A DNA stretch of 64,000 bases from Cognatiyoonia sp965661665 (GTDB lineage: Bacteria > Pseudomonadota > Alphaproteobacteria > Rhodobacterales > Rhodobacteraceae): contig NZ_CBFIEO010000014.1 in assembly GCF_965661665.1 (NCBI RefSeq), forward strand, positions 20,789 through 84,788. Direction: 5' to 3'. Shown one piece after another: positions 44,888 to 53,272 of the stretch. Below the pieces are notes generated by a model that had not been told where the DNA came from, searched no databases, and was given only the letters and a program-made list of their open reading frames with translations. The position numbers were made by a program, and so were the translations under genes. The number at the start of each line of letters is the position of its first letter. Within the stretch, counting starts at the first letter, position 1.

Positions 44888-45461
44888 CGGCTCAGAGGTT
44901 ATTGAATTCAACTTTGTCGGTTCGCGTCGCTATGTCCGGGCAGTTGATGTAGTGCGTAACATTGAGAAAATTATTGGCTGCCAGAGCGCTGAGTATGAAT
45001 TTATAAAACCATTACGTTCAACCGCCGTCATCAGTTCCGAGGATAACGGTCAGGCGTGTGTTCGCATTGCACTCTCTGGTGAGCACAAGATGTATCTCAT
45101 TGCGGAAGGCAATCGTTGTGACAGGGTTACTGATAGACAACACAAATGGGGTGAAATCTTCATTTTCCATTTCGGCAGCTTCTATTGTGCGATAGCGCCT
45201 TTGGGTATGAAATCAATCGACTTGATCGCCTTAAGCGTGGATAAGATCCACCCAACATTACCTCGTAGGTTCGTTATTTGCAGGATTGTTCGTATTCGAA
45301 ACAAGATAGAGCGTAGGTTCGTTCTCTGGTTCAAGATAAATGCAGATCAAAGCATTGCAAAAATTGCATTCAAGTCATTTTTCCAAACTGTAACCCTAAT
45401 TGAGTGCCGACACGTACGCTGGAAGACTAGCTTAAACAACGCCCTAAAAAGCCAGCAATAG
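44880..45461 (+). CDS. Unknown protein coupled to the P450 gene
   Basis: A 193-residue protein without signal or membrane segment. The ATG at 44880 lies inside the P450 end (ATGTATAG), so translation is coupled. The sequence is rich in beta-branched residues and basic near the C-terminus (RIVRIRNKIERRFVLWF). The stretch NIEKIIGCQSAEYEFIKPL followed by strands could suggest a hotdog-like fold, but I do not recognise a family. Its 3' end overlaps the convergent hydrolase gene by 35 bp. Function is unknown. Confidence 0.6.
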   Translation: MYSGSEVIEFNFVGSRRYVRAVDVVRNIEKIIGCQSAEYEFIKPLRSTAVISSEDNGQACVRIALSGEHKMYLIAEGNRCDRVTDRQHKWGEIFIFHFGSFYCAIAPLGMKSIDLIALSVDKIHPTLPRRFVICRIVRIRNKIERRFVLWFKINADQSIAKIAFKSFFQTVTLIECRHVRWKTSLNNALKSQQ

Positions 45462-46284
45462 TTAATATTTCCTCAGGCTTCATCAGTGAAGGTGGGTGCG
45501 GGGCCGACATTGACTTGATGAGAGTGATATTAGGGTTTGCTACTGCAATTTCATCGTTTAAGGGGCCACTTGCGTACGGGCTTTCAGTGCCAAAATTCAT
45601 CAAAATAGGTGTCGGCGCATTCTTCAATAGGTCCACTACTGAAAATGGATTATTGGCGCGAAGGGTTTCTGCGAGTGCGGCATCGTAGTTCATTCGCCAG
45701 CCATCTACAACCTGCCTTACGCGGCTATCGAGAAACCGATTTCGCATGTTGCCCTGCAGAAAACCCATCGAACGAGTTTCCAGCACATGAGCTTCAGCCT
45801 CTTCGCGTGACGTAAAAATCATCTCTGCCTCAACTGCCAGTTTGTCGCGGAAATATTCGACGGTTTGATCCGCTTTGATTGAGCAGTCATTTAGAATAAC
45901 GCCATGCGTGTTCCAGTTAAGAGAGGCCACGTGAGCAAGTGCCATCAATCCCCCCCAAGAAGTGCCAAGAAAACAATTGGCTGGGAGCTGGTAACGCTTC
46001 GTTAGATTGAGTGCTAGTAATTGCGTCCGCAAAGTGTACCGTCGTGGGTCAGACAGGAAAGTACTCTGGCCACGCCCAAACATGTCGGGCGCGATTACAC
46101 GGTATCCAGACTGAACGAGCGTCTCAGCAAGCGGTGCAAAGTCGACACTTGTTCCTGCGAAACCATGAACACAAACGACTGATGCCTGGGGCGCATCGGG
46201 TTCCCAGATACGAACCACGACATCGACAAGATAGTCCCCAACAAGAACACCAACTGTCTCTTCCCTCTCTGAAATTGCGTGCAT
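45427..46284 (-). CDS. Alpha/beta hydrolase with Ser nucleophile
   Basis: A 285-residue alpha/beta hydrolase. The oxyanion region is VCVHGFAGTS and the nucleophile elbow GTSWGG at residues 107-112 (Ser109). The catalytic His is probably His263 in APHPPSLMKPEE. Candidates are an esterase, thioesterase or lactonase; the substrate is unknown. It starts inside the stop of the upstream acyltransferase-like gene (TAATG), so the two form a coupled pair facing the P450 unit. Confidence 0.82.
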   Translation of the reverse strand: MHAISEREETVGVLVGDYLVDVVVRIWEPDAPQASVVCVHGFAGTSVDFAPLAETLVQSGYRVIAPDMFGRGQSTFLSDPRRYTLRTQLLALNLTKRYQLPANCFLGTSWGGLMALAHVASLNWNTHGVILNDCSIKADQTVEYFRDKLAVEAEMIFTSREEAEAHVLETRSMGFLQGNMRNRFLDSRVRQVVDGWRMNYDAALAETLRANNPFSVVDLLKNAPTPILMNFGTESPYASGPLNDEIAVANPNITLIKSMSAPHPPSLMKPEEILTIAGFLGRCLS

Positions 46285-46706
46285 TATTCCACACTCACAA
46301 TTTTGGAAGACGGAACTCTACCGTCCTGATAATATCGTTTCCAAAACACTGTGAGGCCCGGCTCTCGTTTTTTAGCATAACGTATCATGGGAAGGATAAA
46401 GCGTTTTTCGTCGATAGCAAAAACAGTTACGGCGATTGCTGTCGGGTCAGGGTGTGCTAGAAGTGGTGCGCCATTCTCCATCCAAGCTCTGCAATTTTCC
46501 TCGGAGGACCTAACCCAGCCCAAATAACCTACGACATGGTCGTTCTTAATGCAGACAAAATAACTATTCGCCTTCAACTGAAAGAGCACGCTCTTTGTCG
46601 TCGCGCCAAACTCAAATTCTGCAAAGGGTCGATGGTTCGAAAGGAACCTCAAAATAATCCCTAGACTGTAGGGATTGCTCGGAAGTTCAGCTAATTTGAA
46701 ATCCAT
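46284..46706 (-). CDS. HlyC-like acyltransferase (tentative)
   Basis: A 140-residue protein. The middle, LKANSYFVCIKNDHVVGYLGW followed by SSEENCRAWMENG, follows the pattern of toxin-activating lysine acyltransferases of the HlyC type (Q-N-Y strand, then W and an acidic helix). His in LSNHRPF sits where the catalytic His of HlyC is expected. The essential Asp of HlyC is not obvious. No RTX toxin gene is nearby, so if it is an acyltransferase its acceptor differs. A GNAT-like fold is the alternative. GAGG precedes the ATG, and the hydrolase is coupled downstream. Confidence 0.45.
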   Translation of the reverse strand: MDFKLAELPSNPYSLGIILRFLSNHRPFAEFEFGATTKSVLFQLKANSYFVCIKNDHVVGYLGWVRSSEENCRAWMENGAPLLAHPDPTAIAVTVFAIDEKRFILPMIRYAKKREPGLTVFWKRYYQDGRVPSSKIVSVE

Positions 46707-46818
46707 AAAAACCTCTTAACATAAGTCCAGAATGCTTCGAAATAAAATAACTAACAAGGGCCCGCGGTTTATCAACATTTATTAGGATAACCCAGGGGTA
46801 TTTTCAGCCTACTTCGCT

Positions 46819-47390
46819 ATGGGGCGCCTTGGTCGTGCCCGAAGGTTTGTGGGGGATCTGACCGATTACATGTTGTCGACAGCCCGGCGTCCTCTGCCGA
46901 TTTTGTCGCTTGGTGCCAGCCTCTGTGCGATCGGCGCGCTATTGGGGCGGAAGTATCGCACCGAGAGCAAACAGCGCTCGAACCTGTCTGACGTGGGCAT
47001 TGCGGACAGCGGCTCGGGCAAGAACCACGCGCGCGAGATCATCAACGAGGTCGTCTTCGAGGCGGGGCTGGCCAATCACTCTGGTGGCAACAAGATTGCC
47101 TCCGGCGCAGGCCTATTGACCACGCTGCACCGCCAGCCGGCGATCCTCTTCCAGATCAATGAGTTTAGGATGTTCCTGGCAGCGGCGGCCGACCGGCGGC
47201 GCAGTCCGCGTCATATCACAGAAATCCTCGACAGCATGAGTGAGCTTTACACGGCTGCGGGCGGGATTTTCCTCAGTGCGGAATACGCCAACCGTGATGG
47301 CTCGAACGAGCGGCGGGATATCAATCAACCTTGCCTGAAGGTCTATGGCACCACGACACCTTTGCACTTCGGGGCCATAACCAAGTCAGG
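46819..47390 (+). pseudogene. Truncated P-loop gene from a plasmid or phage (DUF3987/primase-helicase type)
   Basis: About 190 codons of a P-loop ATPase: GIADSGSGKNHAREI is a Walker A motif, LFQINEFRMF a Walker B-like strand, and GTTTPLHF a sensor-like end. The similarity begins in mid-domain (LTDYMLSTARRP) and stops abruptly near 47385; the frame then runs on with unrelated residues to 47478. Full-length relatives are several hundred residues and lie on mobile elements. It appears to be a remnant truncated at both ends, of higher G+C than the genes to its left. The family call is by pattern only. Confidence 0.5.
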
Positions 47391-47550
47391 CGACACTGGT
47401 ACCGCGGCAGTGGTCGACGGATCCCAGACCATTCATTCGCTGCAGCTTGCAGCAATGACCGTGATGCGAATAAGTTGAGCTTTTGCTGCGAACGTTCCAA
47501 TGAATGGCAGCATTGAAACTGGCATTCATTGTGGCTGCCGACGCTCAACG

Positions 47551-48660
47551 CTAGCCTGCCAGCCTTCGCATCATTGCTTCGATCGGTCCACGATTGAACC
47601 AGCGCGCCCAGATCAGTGCGTAGACCGTTGCTACGAAACAGAACAGGAGGGATGCCCCAACCGCCTGTGCAACGGTTTGCTCGCCTAGCATGCCCAAGGC
47701 TTCGAGCGTCCCCATGCCAACCAGAATGTGGGCTATGTAAAGCGTCAGAGTTTGCCGCCCCGCAGGGGTCAGCAAATGTAAAACTTCCAAAGCCTTCAGA
47801 CGATCCGAGATCAGCAGGCAGCCCCCGACGACAATGCATGCAGCGCCAAGACCCGCGACGGTATAGAGCGGCATCGGCGGCACGGGGGCCGTGGACGCCA
47901 GTAGTACGAGTTCCGGGTCAATCTGTCCTAGCCGTCCCATAAGCCACGCGCTTACGCCCTCAGCGACGACGAAGGCAATCACACCCCCAAGGACCAGTTT
48001 CCATTGGGTTGCGCGTTCGGCAAGGGAAGTACGGCTGAGAATAATGCCGAACAGCAGAAACCCAAGCCACGGAATAACCGGATGCCAACCGTTGAAGAAC
48101 AGGTTGCGAATGAAGCCTACAGGCGTCCAAAGACCAATATAGGTCAAGTTGTCCCAGTTCCAGCCTGCATCGTAGTTCAACTTCAGGATCATAACCATAA
48201 AAGTAATGTTGAGACCCAAAAGAACCCCTAAAAGCGCCGGCACACCCAAGGGTAATAGAAAGATACCAAACAGAAAATAGAACCCATAGTAATGGAGGAT
48301 GTCAGCCTCAAAGATCATCATGTTCAAAAGGCCGATTATTAGCAGGAATAACGCACGTTTGATGGTAACAGAGACCGTCGGATCCAGCCCTTTCAGCCCC
48401 GCCAGTCCTAGCCCTATGCCTGCCAGAACAACAAAGGTAGCAGCTGCACGCCCCTCAAGGGCACTGGTCAGCAGGTTGAGAACACCGGTCTCCCCTTCAG
48501 CTCCCATAACGATCTTGAAATTCACGATGACCATGCCGACAAAAGCCAGGAAGCGCGCCAGATCGAGGCCTTCGAGGCGGTTGTTTTTAGGGGACTGCTG
48601 GGTCTGTTTCATCATTTCTGTCAAATCTGAAAATGGTGTTTTTAGCTGGTTGTCTGGCAT
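47551..48660 (-). CDS. DUF418-type integral membrane protein
   Basis: A 369-residue protein with about ten hydrophobic segments. It opens GLDLARFLAFVGMVIVNF and closes GRQTLTLYIAHILVG, the pattern of DUF418 and heparan-alpha-glucosaminide acetyltransferase-like membrane proteins. It probably handles acyl groups or a small substrate at the membrane. Starts at 48660 or 48615 (MMKQ) are both possible; neither has a strong ribosome site. A TetR gene lies divergently upstream and probably controls it. Confidence 0.75.
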   Translation of the reverse strand: MPDNQLKTPFSDLTEMMKQTQQSPKNNRLEGLDLARFLAFVGMVIVNFKIVMGAEGETGVLNLLTSALEGRAAATFVVLAGIGLGLAGLKGLDPTVSVTIKRALFLLIIGLLNMMIFEADILHYYGFYFLFGIFLLPLGVPALLGVLLGLNITFMVMILKLNYDAGWNWDNLTYIGLWTPVGFIRNLFFNGWHPVIPWLGFLLFGIILSRTSLAERATQWKLVLGGVIAFVVAEGVSAWLMGRLGQIDPELVLLASTAPVPPMPLYTVAGLGAACIVVGGCLLISDRLKALEVLHLLTPAGRQTLTLYIAHILVGMGTLEALGMLGEQTVAQAVGASLLFCFVATVYALIWARWFNRGPIEAMMRRLAG

Positions 48661-48975
48661 CCGTTGGACGTCGGATATCTAAAGAAGCCGGGACAAAGGC
48701 GAGATCAGGGTGCGGTATCCGAGGCGTCAGACTTTTGGTCGGGAGTGAAGTAGAGAAACCAAAGAAGCCAGATTGCGCCTGTGAGATCCCACCATGATCC
48801 ATCTGCGGAAAAGACCTCGAGCAGCTTTGGAAGCTCTCAGGAACCGATCATGCCTAGAAACCCAAGATACTAGCGCTTTTGAACATCATGGTTTTCCTTT
48901 TCTTTACATCAAACCTAATTTTATGAACGAACGATCGTTCTTGATTTATTCACCATACGTAAGAGCGTCAAGCCG
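48661..48975. promoter_or_regulatory. Divergent control region with TetR operator palindrome at 48929-48940
   Basis: GAACGATCGTTC (48929-48940) is a perfect 12-bp palindrome, with an extra GAAC directly before it, 35 bp from the TetR start. This is a common operator form for TetR proteins. The 315 bp also hold a short open stretch on the minus strand (reading GAIWLLWFLYFTPDQKSD), perhaps the tail of a lost membrane-protein gene; no complete gene is seen. Confidence 0.65.
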
Positions 48976-49563
48976 TTGCATGAGACCGAAACCTCTATCC
49001 ATCCACGCAAGCTCGAAATCACCCAAGCTGCGGTGACTTGTTTTCTGGAGCATGGTTATCATCAGACTGGCGTCCGCGATATTGCCAAACAGGCTGGGAT
49101 CAGCCTGGACAATCTCTACAACCATTTTAAAGGCAAGGATGCAGTTCTCGCCTTTATCGCCGATTTGGAGGGAAAGGAGCTATCCGGCTTCATCAAACTT
49201 CTGTCAAATCCTGACGATCCTCGGGCAGCAATGGAACAGCTCATTGATCAAAACGCAGCCTATGTGGGGCGCCCTGACAATGCGTTACTCGGCGTTGAAA
49301 TCCTGACAGAGGCATTGCAAAATCCGATCATTGCCGAGATTTCCGGCGCAAATCAAAGCGGATTGATTGATGTCTTGGTCAGTTGCCTAAATAAGGGCGC
49401 CAAATCGGGCATTTTCGTACGGTATGATGATCCGCGCGTTGTGGCCTGCATGGCGCTCGACGCACTTGAGGAGTTGGGCTTGCGCGGGCTGTCAACGGAC
49501 AAGCCAAGCGAACACGCTATAAGGTCTATTCGGTCGCACATCATCAGCGGTTTGGAGGCCTAG
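48976..49563 (+). CDS. TetR family transcriptional regulator
   Basis: A 195-residue TetR regulator. The N-terminal helix-turn-helix is AAVTCFLEHGYHQTGVRDIA, then AGISLDNLYNHFKGKDAVL. The all-helical ligand domain follows. It uses a TTG start at 48976. The position across a palindromic operator from the DUF418-type gene suggests it represses that gene and itself. The effector is unknown. Confidence 0.88.
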   Translation: MHETETSIHPRKLEITQAAVTCFLEHGYHQTGVRDIAKQAGISLDNLYNHFKGKDAVLAFIADLEGKELSGFIKLLSNPDDPRAAMEQLIDQNAAYVGRPDNALLGVEILTEALQNPIIAEISGANQSGLIDVLVSCLNKGAKSGIFVRYDDPRVVACMALDALEELGLRGLSTDKPSEHAIRSIRSHIISGLEA

Positions 49564-50006
49564 TTGCGAAAAAGTGGACTTCAATGCACGCCGCAGCATT
49601 CCGCATTAGGCTCAAGGCGGTCGTTCGGTACAAGCTGTGCCAATGACCTTTGTGCGGACTGGGCCACCATACACCAAGTCCAAGGCGATGTCCGCTCGTC
49701 GTTTCAAAACTGTTCCGGCACAGGTTTTCTTTGATATCTGTTCAGTCCGAAAAGGAACGACCCGACAAATGGAGTCGATATTTTCCAACCAAACGAAAAC
49801 AGAGGTGGCCCGACAAATCTGAACAATTGAGTCAGGTGTATTTTCCGCTCCTGATCCGGCAGCTTTGTCGGGACGAAGGAGTGAGCATGGCAAGACGACC
49901 GAGACGGAACTACAGTCCCGCATTCAAGGCGTCAGTCGGTCACGGGCATATTTGACAAACATAATGGTCATCCCAGACGAAACGGATTAGATACGCCGCT
50001 AAGTAA
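49564..50006 (+). mobile_element. Gene-free region with IS3-family orfA fragment at 49887-49946
   Basis: ATG 49887, behind AAGGAG, begins MARRPRRNYSPAFKASV, the typical N-terminus of IS3-family OrfA transposase subunits. After 17 codons the similarity ends and a stop follows shortly. No OrfB and no clear inverted repeats are seen, so the insertion sequence was deleted down to its 5' end. The rest of the 443 bp holds nothing I can assign. It marks the junction between the accessory region and the polysaccharide locus. Confidence 0.65.
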
Positions 50007-51038
50007 ATGGTTCAGAAGAATGCCGGGTCGAGGATGGAAAGTGTTGGTACAGCGATCAGAACGCGGCGGCTTGTTGCGGTTGTTGTAAGCTTCAATCGTT
50101 TAGAGAAGCTAAAGGTGACACTTTCTCGGCTTTGTGAATCAGACGCACAAACTCTCGCTGCAATTGTCGTTGTTGATAATGCGTCGACGGATGGAACACA
50201 GGCGTGGTTGCAGGGCTGTGATGATCCCAGACTAGATGTAATACTAAGCCCAAAGAACACAGGCGGGGCAGGGGGATTTGCTCAGGGCTTGGAGCGCGCA
50301 TTGGACGCGCATGACTCGGACTGGCTTGTGGTCATGGATGACGATGGACGGCCACAGCCAGGAGCGCTGGAGACGTTTCACGATTTGGATCCAGAAGCCA
50401 AGGGGTGGGATGGCTTAGCTGCAGCGGTGTTTTTTCCAGACGGTGAAATTTGCGAAATGAACAGGCCCAGTCGAAACCCGTTCTGGAGCAAGGTCGTGTT
50501 TTTCCGGACTGTGATTGGGTTGGGCGGGCGAGACGGGTTTCACATTGCGCCTGGACACTATGAAGCGAACGAACCCACAGACATTGATATCACGTCATTC
50601 GTAGGTTTTTTCGTATCCGCTCAGGCGGCGCGGGCTGTTGCGTTGCCAGATCCGAATTTGTTTATCTACGGGGATGACGGCATTTATACATTGGGGTTGT
50701 CCCAACGCGGATACCGTTTGGTGTTTCATCCCGCAATCAGATTTGACCATGACTGTAGTACGTTTGAAAGCCAGGATAATCGGAAATTTAACCGGCTTTG
50801 GAAGGTGTATTATTACCATCGGAATTTGCTGATCTTGTATCGTATGGCGGCAGGCTGGGCATTCTGGATTCCCCTTTTGATTGTGGTGCCCAAATGGGTT
50901 TTTCGAGGGTGGCAACACAAAGGAGAAGCCCGGACCTATTTTCGGCTGCTGCGTCAGGCGGTTTGGGACGGGTTACTCAATGACCGCAGCAAAACTCATC
51001 GGGACGTTTTAAAGGTTGCTGAAGGGAACTCTGATTAA
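50007..51038 (+). CDS. GT2 glycosyltransferase, galactofuranosyl/rhamnosyl type
   Basis: A 343-residue GT-A glycosyltransferase. It has VAVVVSFNRLEKL, VVDNASTDGT, the sugar-transferase signature GGAGGF at residues 86-91 and a DDD metal site at 111-113. ASCGDD-type acceptor residues are replaced by FIYGDDGIY. A C-terminal amphipathic/hydrophobic stretch (WAFWIPLLIVVPKWVF) would hold it to the inner membrane. GGAGGF enzymes transfer rhamnose or galactofuranose; with glf 1 kb downstream, UDP-galactofuranose is the likely donor. An ATG at 50034 is an alternative start. Confidence 0.82.
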   Translation: MVQKNAGSRMESVGTAIRTRRLVAVVVSFNRLEKLKVTLSRLCESDAQTLAAIVVVDNASTDGTQAWLQGCDDPRLDVILSPKNTGGAGGFAQGLERALDAHDSDWLVVMDDDGRPQPGALETFHDLDPEAKGWDGLAAAVFFPDGEICEMNRPSRNPFWSKVVFFRTVIGLGGRDGFHIAPGHYEANEPTDIDITSFVGFFVSAQAARAVALPDPNLFIYGDDGIYTLGLSQRGYRLVFHPAIRFDHDCSTFESQDNRKFNRLWKVYYYHRNLLILYRMAAGWAFWIPLLIVVPKWVFRGWQHKGEARTYFRLLRQAVWDGLLNDRSKTHRDVLKVAEGNSD

Positions 51039-51135
51039 GAACATCTGAACAGGCGATTGTTCGTTTATATTTGAGACTGGGCGTTGCTCGGTGAATTAGA
51101 TAGATGTTGCGCGGAACTTACAAAGGTATGAACAT

Positions 51136-52064
51136 ATGAAGACTGACGTGCTGTATATCGCTGGTGCTGGGCGGTCTGGATCTACCTTTCTTTCAATGCT
51201 GCTGTCTCAACATGAAAAAGCCTTCAACATAGGACAGATCCGAGATTTGCCTGAGGCCTTTATGAAGGGCTCGCACTGTAGTTGCGGGCACAGCGTGCCT
51301 GACTGCCCTTACTGGGGTTCGGTTGTTTCAAGGCTGACAGAAAAAATGGGGATGAATTCCTCGAAGCCATTTCTGTTGGCATGGAGGCTTATGGAAAAGA
51401 CGCGGCGGCTGATACAAATTGGGATAGCGCCTCTGTCCGGAGCAAATTGGCGCAGAATAACAAAGACTTTCTTGACCTGTATGGAGACTTGTATCGCGTT
51501 GCTGCAGATCGGGCAGGGCGCGCGATGTTAATTGACAGTTCCAAGTCGGTTGATCTGGCACTTGCATTGTCTTTGATACCGGACATCAACCTTAAGGTCT
51601 TGAACCTTGTTCGTGATCCGCGCGCTGTTGCGGTTAGTTGGTCTAAAGTTTTGAAACGCCCAATGGTCTTGCGCCGGCGGACGCGGAATTGGGCAGGGCG
51701 TCAGAAACGTTTGGCTTTGTTGAGGGATTTTGCTCCGCAACAGTTCATGCAAATGCGGTACGAAGACTTTACCCTTTCACCGAAGCAAGGGGTGGCGGAT
51801 ATCCAGACATGGGCAGGTTTGGATGAAGACATCTCGTTTTTTGTTGGGCCTCATGATGCAAAAACGAGTTGGGATGATGCGCATCTGTTTCCCCCGGCAA
51901 ATGCGACCGTTCTGAAAGAGCGACGGGAGCGGATTCATATCTCCCCGGCCGAAGTATGGAAGCATCCGTCAAATTCACAGCTGCATCACATGGCAGAAGA
52001 GGTCACATTTCCTTTTGCTGAAACGCTGGGCTATGAGCGCCGTGGCACTCATTTTTACGAGTAA
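51136..52064 (+). pseudogene. Sulfotransferase with frameshift at an A6/G4 run
   Basis: Frame one (from ATG 51136) gives VLYIAGAGRSGSTFLSMLL, with the PAPS loop GRSGST at residues 12-17 and CSCGHSVPDCPYWG. Near 51341-51351 (AAAAAATGGGG) the family sequence moves to the -1 frame: EFLEAISVGMEAYGKD, LIDSSKSVDLAL and LVRDPRAVAVSW (3'-phosphate site), ending at 52064. One extra base in the run would restore a protein of about 309 residues. This may be a true mutation, a homopolymer read error or transcriptional slippage on A6. It lies between the GT2 gene and glf in the polysaccharide locus. Confidence 0.78.
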
Positions 52065-52082
52065 TTTTAGTCAGGAATAAGC

Positions 52083-53240
52083 ATGACGACACAACGGGTT
52101 TTGATGGTTGGGGCGGGTTTGTCCGGTGCCGTGATCGGCCGGGAACTGGCCACAGCGGGATATAAGGTGTTGGTCATGGACAGCCGGCCGCATATTGCAG
52201 GCAACTGTCATACGGAACGCGATCCAAAAACAAATGTTATGGTGCATGTTTACGGACCTCATATTTTTCATACCGATGACGAAGAGGTTTGGGATTACGT
52301 AAACAGATTTCAGACGTTTAGAGCCTATAAGAACCGTGTCAAAACCACGACCCGTGGAGGGGTGTATTCCCTGCCGGTCAACCTGCACACTATCAACCAA
52401 TTCTTTGGCAAGACCCTACGTCCCGAAGAAGCGTTTGAGTTCATAACCCAAGAGCAGGCAGATTTGAGCATTGAAGATCCCCAAACCTTTGAAGAGCAGG
52501 CGTTGCGCTTTCTGGGTGCGGATTTGTATGAGGCCTTTTTCAAAGGCTACACCGTGAAACAATGGGGATGTCATCCCTCTGAATTGCCGGCGTCGATTTT
52601 GAAACGGCTACCCGTGCGGTTCAATTACGATGACAACTATTTTTTCCATAAATACCAGGGTATGCCGGAAAATGGCTACACCGACATGGTCGCGAAGATT
52701 CTGGACCACCCAAACATTGAGGTACAGTTGAGCACGACGTTCACCCGGGCACAGTGCGATGGGTATCAGCACGTGTTCTTTTCTGGCCCAATTGATGGTT
52801 ACTTCGATTATGAACTGGGGCGTCTGGGCTATCGGACGCTGGATTTCGAAAAGTTTTCATGTGACGGGGATTACCAGGGGTGCGCAGTTATGAATTATGG
52901 TGAAGAGAGCGTCCCTTACACTCGTATCACCGAGCATAAGCATTTTAGCCCTTGGGAAAGCCATGTAGGATCTGTCTGCTACCGCGAATATTCCCGTGCT
53001 GCCGGCCCAAAGGACATTCCGTATTATCCTATTCGGCAAGTCGAGGAAAAAGCACTCTTGGCTGACTATGTCGCACTTGCGCAGAAAACCAATAACGTAA
53101 CATTTGTTGGACGTCTTGGAACCTATCGATATCTGGATATGGATGTTACGATCCGCGAGGCATTGGATACGGCAAATGCCTATATCATGGCTAAAAAAGC
53201 TGGAGAGATTACGCCTGCGTTTCTTGTTTTACCACTTTGA
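52083..53240 (+). CDS. glf: UDP-galactopyranose mutase
   Basis: A 385-residue flavoprotein that interconverts UDP-galactopyranose and UDP-galactofuranose. The FAD motif GAGLSGAVIGRELA is at the N-terminus, followed by HIAGNCHTE, VHVYGPHIFHT and KGYTVKQWG. GRLGTYRYLDMD near the C-terminus is the second flavin-binding segment. It supplies the furanose donor for the two GGAGGF-type glycosyltransferases nearby and is the key clue to the polysaccharide's nature. Confidence 0.96.
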   Translation: MTTQRVLMVGAGLSGAVIGRELATAGYKVLVMDSRPHIAGNCHTERDPKTNVMVHVYGPHIFHTDDEEVWDYVNRFQTFRAYKNRVKTTTRGGVYSLPVNLHTINQFFGKTLRPEEAFEFITQEQADLSIEDPQTFEEQALRFLGADLYEAFFKGYTVKQWGCHPSELPASILKRLPVRFNYDDNYFFHKYQGMPENGYTDMVAKILDHPNIEVQLSTTFTRAQCDGYQHVFFSGPIDGYFDYELGRLGYRTLDFEKFSCDGDYQGCAVMNYGEESVPYTRITEHKHFSPWESHVGSVCYREYSRAAGPKDIPYYPIRQVEEKALLADYVALAQKTNNVTFVGRLGTYRYLDMDVTIREALDTANAYIMAKKAGEITPAFLVLPL

Positions 53241-53272
53241 GAGGCAAACCCTTTACGCGTTGGTTTTACCAC

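Noticed and set aside
49637..49822. A 61-codon plus-strand frame upstream of the IS3 fragment
   Set aside because: It has no ribosome site, no recognised similarity and lies in a region of decayed mobile DNA.
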